In this document: piece after piece, positions 1 to 8,900 of the stretch
Numbering within the stretch: position 1 is the stretch's first letter
Layout of the letters: every line of letters starts with the position of its first letter
Source: Saccoglossus kowalevskii
Taxonomy: Eukaryota > Hemichordata > Enteropneusta > Harrimaniidae
DNA length: 25,732 bases
Reading direction: 5' to 3'
Assembly (NCBI RefSeq): GCF_000003605.2
Contig: NW_003120422.1
Coordinates: 119,909-145,640, forward strand
Program-made: the position numbers and the translations under genes
The notes under the pieces: model-generated
Database searches by the model: none
What the model saw: the letters and a program-made list of their open reading frames with translations, nothing else
What the model was told of the DNA's origin: nothing

Positions 1-195
1 GGAGGATCGCATATAAGGAGGGCACACTAGTTTAAATGTTCCGCGTGCGCAGAAACTGGTTGACGAGAACAAAATAATAATTCGAAGGCTATTCTCGGGC
101 GGATCTACATCACAGAACGTTCTACGTTGCTAAGACGTGTGCCGCTAAAATAGCTAAAATCGAGAAAACAGCATAAACTCAATTGTGAAGTAATG
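1..195. other. no gene seen at left edge
   Basis: I see no convincing exon, RNA gene or repeat here. The similarity to a LINE coding end, described in the next entry, may fade into this stretch. Confidence 0.4.
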
Positions 196-199
196 CCGT

Positions 200-1040
200 C
201 TTTTTTGGTGTTGAATTTGTCATCTCTATTTGAACTTGTGTTGTTCATTTTTACGCGTCTTCTGAAATTAACAAAGCTAAAAACTTCTCATATGAGGGCG
301 GGGTAAAATAATATCTAGGGATGTATGTTTTCCTAAATTTATACAAGAAAGGACAAGTCAACAAAAAAGTGTAATTCATCTTCAATGTCTACGTTTCCAC
401 AAAGTGGGCAAAAGCGTTCATCTCTTGGAATATCATTTCTCCTGTCGGTTTCTATCCTAAGACAAAGAACAACGAAAACGGGATAACATAAACCTATGAT
501 AGGGAATAGAAATAGAAAACAAATAACGCTCGGGCTCAAGCCGCGTTTTAAAATACAATAATTATTCAATTTGTCCGAAGTTGTGGCATCTCCTTGCCAA
601 TCTAAGTATAAACGATATTTTAGTCTAGAAACAAAAATGTTAACAAAATTAGGAAAATAATAAATTTTTAACATTGGTCACCCAATTTGGTTTGTATCTC
701 ATCTGGGACGTATCTAGTTGAAGTAACATAACACAACCTTTTCCGGGGATATCTTGGCCTAATATTTAACGGATCTTTTTGCCGTGTTAAATAAAATTTT
801 GTAACGCCCACACTCTCCTAATACTGCTCAATTTGGTGCATTTTGGAAAACACCCAAGAACATTCTACATGCAAGGTGCTGGACGCGTTCAAGCGTTTCA
901 CAACCCTGGTGAACCCAAATTTCAGACCCGTTAGTTAAGATAGGGTAAATCATAGTATCAAATATTGTTAAGAAATGTTCATGTTCAATGTTTTTATGGT
1001 GACATAACTTTTCATTACCAAAAGAATATTAGCAAATGAA
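200..1040 (-). mobile_element. decayed non-LTR retrotransposon (LINE), C-terminal end of reverse transcriptase ORF
   Basis: Read on the minus strand from about 1040 downward, broken frames give a recognisable LINE protein tail. First comes a segment containing FDTMIYPILTNGSEIW followed by ERVQHLACRMFLGV, which matches the usual 'FD..V.PILTYG.E.W ... IE..Q....K..LGV' end of the RT/thumb region. After a stop comes AVLGECGRYKILF, then a 111-codon open segment (674-339) with RNDIPRDERFCPLCG and DIEDELHFF, the terminal Cys-rich motif of many invertebrate LINE proteins. Weak similarity continues to about 200 through several stops. The copy lacks the catalytic RT core and is 5'-truncated and dead. 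The clade (Jockey, RTE, L2-like or other) is not assigned. Confidence 0.75.
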
Positions 1041-1940
1041 TTCATTTCAATAAAAATCTTCCAAATTTAAATAAAATTGTTTAATTATCATGAGAATGAT
1101 TTATAACATCTATAATATATCTCCACAACGTTATAATGGATTCGCTGAAGAGCCTAGACGCGATATTGGGTTCGACTTCGCCTCAGATATGATATTACCA
1201 TATATCCTTATTCTCATTCCATGGGACACTATGGGGGATTCATTAATGTTGTTATAAATCATTGTTGAATTAAATAAAACAAACATTGATAATGCATTGT
1301 CCCCGTTTAGTATTAGCTGTAGTCGATGTAAATGTTCAGTACAAGTGACATGTAGATCAATGTTTTTTTAACACTAACACAGATTATAGAGTGTGTTACT
1401 ATCAGCATAGTACCTACATTGACACTTTGAACTGAATTGGACTATATTTTACAGAGGAAATAGCATGGAAGAAAAACGTAACTTGTTGGGTATCGTTGTT
1501 CAAGTATCTCCAAAAGAAATATGGATTGCACCGTAACCTAATATGTAAGGTCATCATACAAAGTTTGATTGGAAATATTCAACTTTGAACTGAATCAGGC
1601 CATATCGCCCTGTTCATCTGCAAGAAACAGTTCCAGACATGTTACAGAATGATATTTTACGTTTTCTTGACAAAATCGCCACCATTTCGACAAATTTGAT
1701 CAAATCAGTATACTACCTATGTACAAACTTTCAAGTGAATCAGACCATATCTTATGGAGGAATCAGCACTTAAACGGAAAAAACAAAATGGCCGCCAGTC
1801 GACCATCTTTGACCAAATCTCGAAAAAAAAAGTGACGTGCACCTGATCAACTGATCAGAAGTGGTAATCCTGGCCCAAAATGTAAATGTGAATTGTTATT
1901 GCCTATGATTTTGTAATAGGCAGCCAGCCAAGCCAAGCCA
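1041..1940. other. intergenic stretch with a degenerate tandem motif
   Basis: No exon is visible. A motif close to CTTTGAACTGAATC followed by an AC/GACCATAT-like segment occurs near 1425, 1583 and 1728, about 150 bp apart, which suggests three diverged tandem copies of one unit. An ATGGCCGCCA-type motif near 1788 is typical of dispersed repeats elsewhere in the window. Confidence 0.4.
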
Positions 1941-1947
1941 AGAAAGA

Positions 1948-2252
1948 AATGGAGAAACTTCCACCAACGAAGGATGCAAGACCAAACTACCAGGCTAAGG
2001 TTTGGCTCAATGCAGACAACCAACAAAATATCATCACAGCTGGATCAGCTGAAATGTCAAGTGGATGGAGATCTAGTGAAAAGGGCTTGGAGTAATGTGG
2101 ATGACTCTACCTGCAGTGACTACATCCTGAATGGAATTAATTGCATGTGGTTGTCAAACCAAATGCAAATATGCTGCATGCGAATGCAGCCAGGCAAGGC
2201 GAATTTGCACACCTTCATGTTCCTGTAATGCCGAAAACTGTTCCTACCTGAC
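1948..2252 (+). pseudogene. broken Cys-rich repeat-associated ORF (transposon-type relic)
   Basis: Two frames together give one recognisable protein. From 1951 the translation runs EKLPPTKDARPNYQAKVW, then LNADNQQNIITAG, and stops at a TAA near 2094. In another frame WMTLPAV is followed, after a TGA, by a Cys-rich tail from about 2129 to 2250: ACGCQTKCKYAACECSQ, then RRICTPSCSCNAENCSY. This 'PPT..A....Y/HQ..VW ... W..LP ... C.C...C....C.C.....C...C.C' layout is the ending I associate with multicopy, presumably mobile-element-encoded proteins of marine invertebrates; the Cys pattern resembles a CXC-type zinc-binding motif. At least one frameshift and several stops show it is not functional. 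The family name is inference. Confidence 0.5.
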
Positions 2253-2940
2253 TGCAAACTGAGGGCTTGAGTAACCATACTTTATATTAGTACAATGCTG
2301 TGAACCACCTATGCTACAAACTATTTAGTTGAATAGCACAGCTGTTTATATTAATACTTTGATTGCAGATCTACAAATGTACACTAAGTGGTATGAACTC
2401 AATATTGGTGCTTATTAGGTTATATCGAGTTTAGAGTATAACTATAAAACTTGTATATGTGATTTTATTTATTTGTATTTCTTTTCTAAGATTTTACTGT
2501 TAAACGAAACATGTGGAAGATATTTTTTTTAGTTTGTGACAATAAAACCCAAATAATCTGTTAATGACATGTAGCAGGTTGATGAAAATGTTATTTAAAA
2601 CCACAAATTGTAAACCTTTCGCGATAATGTTTACACAGCTTGACAACTGTGGTTTGAGTATCATTCATGCCAATTTATAGCTCTTTTGCTCTTATATTTT
2701 CAAAGATATGACCATTTTCATGAAATTAGTCTGTACCGTTATGGCGGCCATTTTGAATGACGTCATAATAACATTTAAGTGCAAAACTAATATTGTCATT
2801 CACTCTAGTGATATCAGGTGATATATGTAGAGTGAGACTGGCTAGTCTGTTTTCTCCATACATCTAAACAATACACTATATTGGCTGGCTGCCTACTACC
2901 AACTAACATTACATCGAATCACAGTCAGCTGGCGCACACG
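2253..2940. other. intergenic, no gene seen
   Basis: This is AT-rich sequence with a repeat-like segment near 2735-2775 containing ATGGCGGCCATTTTGAATGA, a motif that also marks the dispersed repeat starting at about 2941. I see no coding exon. Confidence 0.4.
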
Positions 2941-3050
2941 TGATAATAAAATAAATACGATATTTACTATATGGGGGCCGCCATCTTGAATGCAGCATAA
3001 AACTAAATAAGAGACAAGTTGTGAAACGCGTTTTGCAGATTCCTACAAAT
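2941..3050 (+). repeat. dispersed repeat, copy A
   Basis: About 100 bp containing TATTTACTATATGGG, CATCTTGAAT and AGAGACAAG...GAAACGCGTTTT are clearly similar to the reverse complement of 13012-13122. Two diverged inverted copies 10 kb apart indicate a multicopy element. I see no TIRs or coding potential. Confidence 0.75.
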
Positions 3051-3162
3051 CTGGACAAAAATACAAATTTTTCACAAAAATGCGATCCGTTGGGGTTTTA
3101 TTAAGCCAACCGATAACAAAATTCGGCCGAATTCGGCGTTTTTGTGTGGAAAAGTCCCTTGC

Positions 3163-3336
3163 ATACAAACACCTAATTACACAAAGAACATAGAACACTT
3201 TCCTGGGGTATTTTAAACCGAAAATCGTCATTCCAACTCAGCAGCCAATCAGCGACGGCCTTACTCAGATGACATTTTCGGTTTCAAATACCCCAGGAAA
3301 GTATTCTATGTTCTTCGTGTAATTAGGTGTTCGTAT
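3163..3336. repeat. long imperfect inverted repeat (hairpin element)
   Basis: The arms 3163-3225 and 3274-3336 are about 63 bp each, are near-perfect reverse complements with a few mismatches, and surround a loop of about 48 bp. Shared blocks include ACACCTAATTACAC, GAACATAGAA and TTTCCTGGGGTATTT on the left arm against their complements on the right. This is consistent with a foldback MITE. A 62-codon minus-strand ORF over the left arm is a by-product and not a gene. Confidence 0.85.
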
Positions 3337-3339
3337 CCA

Positions 3340-4025
3340 TGTCCATCCTAATTATATTTAGTGACATGTTTTTAGTCACGTTTTCTTAGTGTGACGTAAT
3401 CAAATTGATCGAGTTATGGAATTATAACTATAAAAAATAGATTTTGCCGATATCTTCTCTAAGGCACGACATCGCCCTTGTTTGATATTCAGCAGGTCAA
3501 CACACCTCTCATGGAATTGACTTACTATGTTGTACTATGTTGTGTTTATTCTCTTTTTTTCCCGGCATTGTACATATGCTTGTGGATGCTGACATTGTCT
3601 TAGACTTTCGACAGCCTAAGTCCTCGGGCCTAATGTAACTGCCTTTCCTGGAAATTCGAACGCCGAGGGCGTTTGATGGGAAATGCAAACCATTTCCCGC
3701 GAGGAACTTTAGTCCCGAGAGACTGTCCCTTTCTGCAGGTTTCTAGTTCATATGAATAATTCATAGTTGATGCTGACGTCACGAAATAAATTATATTAAC
3801 ATAATGTATGCAAATATATTCTAAATGACCCCCTGAATGCGTTGTTTGTTCACGTTAAAATTTCAAGTTGTTAGTGATAGGATATCAAAAACTGATGTGG
3901 AAAGTCTCGCGATCGCGTATGGTACAGTCAAAACAAACTTCGCGTAAGACATCTGTGCGACTATTCATTTGCATATGGAAGTACCCAAATCTGGTAAGAA
4001 ATCTTACCAGTGAATTGCAGCACCG
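3340..4025. other. intergenic, no gene seen
   Basis: I see no supportable exon. A perfect cAMP-response-element palindrome, TGACGTCA, lies at 3774-3781, but no gene start is adjacent to it. Confidence 0.4.
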
Positions 4026-4159
4026 GACAGTCGGTCGTGCCTAACGGCACTCCATACTTCCTGTCCCGGCGTTCGCAATGAATTCACGCCTATTACGTTT
4101 ATACACAATATTTATTAATAATAACAGATTAATATTACATGTAGGTACGACCGACTGTC
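4026..4159. mobile_element. short TIR element (MITE-like)
   Basis: A 17-bp terminal inverted repeat, GACAGTCGGTCGTGCCT at 4026-4042, matches the reverse complement of 4143-4159 with one mismatch. The 134-bp AT-rich interior has no coding potential. No clear target-site duplication is seen, so the superfamily is unassigned. Confidence 0.6.
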
Positions 4160-5905
4160 GACAGTCTAACGTTGTCTGAGTTTCGGTGATGTCAGCAGGG
4201 GCAGAAGGCGGTCTACCCCCCCCCCCTCCAATCAAGCCTTTATGTATTTTTCACTTAAATCCACCGCTATGTATGTCAGCAAAATTTGACCCTAAAAATG
4301 TAATGCAAAACATAGCAATTCAGAGGGCCGAGGGTCTAAGGTCGCGCCTTCGGTGCCTTTGTGCCGCCGCCCCTGAGTTTGTTTATTAACACGAAATGAA
4401 AGCGTTCATCGCTGTCGATGCACCTGGGTCACCGTGCAGAGCGTTCAAATGTCACGTATTGTAATTTACAAGTCACGCTGCGACGACTGTGGTACTTTTT
4501 GTACGTGCAGTTAGCGACCATTAAAACAAGTCATTTGATAATTCAGGAACTTACAGCAGGGTTTTAAATGTATACATGACGTGTTTTAGCAGCTTATATA
4601 GGTTACCACAAAACTATGCTCGCTTTCAAATGAATAAGTAGACAATTTAAATGAATATTATTTGTTTTTGGGGTGAAAACAAATGCTTCAACATGAATTC
4701 CAAGAACAAATTTTGAAGACATTTTTTTTCAGAAAATTATTCAAAACATCGGTGATATCACAAATCTATGATTATTATACAACGCCTTTGAAAAAAATTC
4801 TTTTTGCACACCGTGTACACATACATGTATTTTGAAATGTTGATCGGTATTAAACTCAACCAAAAAATGGTATTAAATGAATGTTAACACTTGCTAATGT
4901 TGATGTAACATTGCCCAATAGTTAAGCTAATTGAATGCAAGTAGCCCTTTGAACAAAACATGCATTTTCCAGCTGTCTTGATGCTATTTGCATATACAAT
5001 TATGGCTTGTGTGTAATATTTTTTTTTAGCACAGACAAATTAAGTGACGCAATTAAAGCGATCAGCGTTTTTGCGGCAAGAAGTTGATTGTTTAAAGAAC
5101 CGTTTCTTAGTCTGCTATTTGATCGATTTTCAATTTTCCGATTATCAATTTATAGCTCGATAATACACATCACGCGTGTTTTGTACGTCACGTGGACCTT
5201 TCGATCACGACGCAGCGATACGACTGCAACATTATATTTCTATATGATTATATTTTTTACCGTAGACCGCGTACATCCTTGTTTTTTGTAATAAATAAAT
5301 TAGTATGAATTATGCTTGGTACTTTTACTATTGTCAGACATCTTACAGAGGCCATAATCACCATGCTTTTGCGACATGTGTTAAGGCGCTTGAATGCGAC
5401 ACGCAGTCAAATCGCCTATGAGTATTGTAGTCAAGCATGCGTGCGTTAAAAGACACGCCAACATCTATTTACTCAAATACAATTTGAGTTAGTGGTTTGA
5501 CAAACAACGTTACCGTCCAGTTTCGGAAGACATCAACTCAATGAAAAGGCCGGCGGCAGCCAGTAATTATTATAATTAACTTAAACAACACATGTCGGTC
5601 ATCCGCTGTCGGCAAACTCAAATGTTTCATTTCACGGTGGTCACAACTTGCACCTACTACGTAGAAATGCGTTCAAACTTAATTAAACCAATTAACACAC
5701 CAAACAATATATGTAAGCATGTTGGGAGAAACAGGTGTTTATTACGCAATTTATGAACGTATTTTTTGAAAATATTATAATTGGGTATTGTTTTGATATT
5801 ACGTAACAAGTAATGTCAAAAATTACATTGTTCACAAATGAACCGGTTTCGCATAAAACAGTTTGCAAAGGGACTCTAGTCGTCATTCTTTCATTTTGTT
5901 TTCAG
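4160..5905. other. intergenic region upstream of the lectin gene
   Basis: The stretch is mostly AT-rich with no convincing exon. An 11-base poly-C run lies at 4216-4226. The short ORFs on both strands lack domain signatures. The promoter of the lectin gene should lie here, because a good splice acceptor (TTTTGTTTTCAG, ending at 5905) just before the start codon suggests a noncoding first exon further upstream, but I cannot locate that exon. Confidence 0.4.
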
Positions 5906-5937
5906 TGACGTCTTTCATTGCCACAATCATCTTCACC
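5906..5937 (+). promoter_or_regulatory. probable 5' UTR after a splice acceptor
   Basis: A pyrimidine-rich tract ends in TTTTCAG at 5905, 32 bp before the lectin start codon. This suggests the translated exon is preceded by a noncoding exon upstream. It is a sequence-only inference with no donor identified. Confidence 0.45.
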
Positions 5938-8900
5938 ATGGAATGGTTCCTGTTAGCACTTCCCTTACTCGTCTGTGCCGTGGATGCCAGAACTGAATTG
6001 GGTATGTAGTATATGTTTGCTAATCGTCGACTATTATATTCGCTATCAACACGATTTATAATTTTAACAATGTCATCACACAAAGTAGGTGCGTGATGCC
6101 GTAGTTGCTCGAGCGTTATGCCGTCTCATCTGAATTTTACGTCATCAACTGTTCATCTATTTCACTTCCTGTATAATTTGGTGGATACTAATCTTATTTA
6201 CAGTTTCATGTTCCATATAATGTACTCACTAAAATCGAAGGCGGTGATCGTTTTTTTTTTGTCAAATTTTCTAAAATGTTTAAAACAAAAGAAATATTAA
6301 TAAATATACCATTATAATATAAGGAATGTCATACTTGAACCAATCACTGAACAGTGAATTGTTTTGCAACGCCTAAACAATATTTTTTAACGAAATATCG
6401 TATTTTTCAGTGAATGTTGCAGCTTTTAAACCTGTGAGTGGTGTACGTAGTGGTTTGGACCCGGCAGCTTTAACAGACGAAGACGATTTAACATGGTCTG
6501 CCACGGCTACTATGAACGATCCTTATCTCAAAATTGATCTCGGCAGCGAATATCTCATCAAAAATCTACAACTTATGTTGGATCAAAACGCTGGCCGTGA
6601 GTATCTGTCCTTGTTTTCAGACTGGAGTGAATGTATATTTGTTGCATTGTTGGCTGGCGTTAAAGGGCGGTAGTCGTCGTGCCACGCATGCGTGAGATAT
6701 ATGGGTCTCATATAAACAAAGATGGCGACTTTGACTGTTGCGCAGATCAACGAGTACAAACTGAGACGTTACCAAGCTTTAATTAGGTTTTTTATAGGTG
6801 ATGGGGAGGTATCGAAGGAGTCACCGACGGTAATTAGTGCAAGTCGCACTCAGGTAAAACCTCATACTCGTGATTTCCATTAGAACAGCGCATTGGATTG
6901 TGGGAAAATCAATGTTTATCAACACAAATGTCGCACTTGCGCAGAGCGACGACTGCCGCGCTTTGAAGTAGTTTATTCAAAAAACACTGCTCTCAAATAT
7001 GGGTGAGCACGGTGTTTTTTACGTCACATTTTTAGCTGGCATCTTAGTTTTTTGTTATACCCGGCCTACTAAATCGGCGGGATTTCGTCAAAATGCGGGA
7101 TACTCCTCAAATCCTCAGACATAATCTGCGGTGGTCTTTAGACGCATTATTTGCGCTGTCTCAATAAAAAACGAAACTAATTACGCAGTCGTTTCATTTG
7201 TATAGTCATTCCACGTCATGAAGGGCCTTCCTTTTTCCAATACCACGGTTACTAATAAGCCATGTCCTATATTGCACGTCGCGGAAATCTTCGCCTCTAG
7301 GAGGCCTCTAGAGGAAACGCGTATTTGATAACTATGTTTCAACAATAATTCATCGTGTGCGTACCTTGTGTTTGCAGGTAACTTGATTAACAGTATGGTG
7401 CGTGTGGGAAGCTCTTCCGTTGTTACCCAGAACCCCGTGTGTATTCCAATCGACGACAAATACGCTCCAATCATGTTCGAGAAAAACTGCAACATGAAGG
7501 GAAGATACATCATCCTGCAAAAAATGGGACCCGGTAGGACCATTAGAGCCAATGAAATACGAGCATACGTCACCAGTAAGTTATACTCAGTTGTTCGGTG
7601 TTTCGTTACTCAAATTTGTTATGATGAGATGTTTTATGCGATACGATGATCCGTATAACTAATATAAATAATAAATCCGATTTTATTTCTAAAGTGGAAA
7701 TCGAATCAACCACTGCAGCTCCCACAACTAAAGCGCCAACTACAGTTCAGCCGAAGTGAGCCGACCACAGCCGAGCCAACCGAAGCTGAGCCACCACAGC
7801 CGAGCCAACCGAAGCTGAGCCAACCACAGCCGAGCCAACCGAAGCTGAGCCAACCACAGCCGAGCCAACCGAAGCTGAGCCAACCACAGCCGAGCCAACC
7901 GAAGCTGAGCCACCACAGCCGAGCCAACCGAAGCTGAGCCGACCACAGCCGAGCCAACCGAAGCTGAACCCACTACAGCCGAGCCAACCGAGGCTGACCC
8001 ACTACAGCCGAGCCAACCGAGGCTGACCCAACAACTGTTGGTGAGTATAAGAATACGCACTCAAGTGAAAAAAACTTTTGTGACGTTAACATGACGATGG
8101 TGGTTGTAAGCAGGACCGTTTAATAAGATAATTCTTCTTGTCTGTAAATTCTTTCGTCATTTATTATATGCACACCTCAAAACATTTTCATTTGCGGATA
8201 AATACAAATCCAAACAGCATCGACGCTACGTCACTGATACGATTCGTCATTGAAAGGCCTTGTAGTGTCGATACATCCAGTGGCATTTCGGTGAAGTTAA
8301 GACATTATCGACAGCCATTTAAACTTGGTAAATGACCCTGGATCATCTCACGGAATCTGAAGTGTTTAATGCGCCTGAATATCTGCGACACAATTTAATT
8401 TTGCAGATTAGCAGCATATTCTGATAATATTGATTTTGTCTTACAGCTGATGTAACAACTATTCCCCCAACGTTAGGTAAGCATTGCTAACTCTTTCCTG
8501 GTGTTTTTCTCTTTGGTGAACAGTTTACGTAAATCAAAGATGACGTTGATGTTACATGCACAGGGCTTCACCTTTACTGGAGTCGTCATCACAGCACACG
8601 TGCTCACGGAAACACATGTACATTGCTGAAATTTGCATATTTTTTTCGCTGTACACAATGTAAATATAATTGTGACCGGTCACTGGTAGCATAGTAGTTG
8701 TCGCATCAGACTCATGATCGGTAGACCCAAGTTCAAATCCTATCTTAGGCTGAACATCAACGGGTCAACCTCTGACCCGGGTGAGTGTGCCACAGACTCA
8801 ATTTGAAGTCCAATCCACTGGCCAAGATTCATTCACTTACGAATGTGACTTTGGGGAACCTTGGTTAAGGTCCTAGGTGCCTGTGTTCGACCGAGCGTGG

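Noticed and set aside
4196..4375. hAT-like element with CAGGGGC...GCCCCTG ends
   Set aside because: End similarity is only about 7 bp plus loose G-rich sequence, and the 8-bp flanks do not match.
7756..7761. Alternative splice donor GTGAGC that would avoid the stop in lectin exon 4
   Set aside because: It would end the exon in phase 2, and both following candidate exons (8447 and 9960) need phase 1, so the frame would be lost.
7706..8060. Two overlapping minus-strand ORFs of repeated Trp/Gly/Leu-rich peptides (for example GWLGCGWLSF)
   Set aside because: They are the complement of the 30-bp coding minisatellite, whose unit has no stop in several frames; the plus-strand Thr/Pro reading fits the lectin gene.
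8678..8750. Functional tRNA-Met gene
   Set aside because: The T stem pairs at only two of five positions and no acceptor stem forms; it is better explained as a SINE head.
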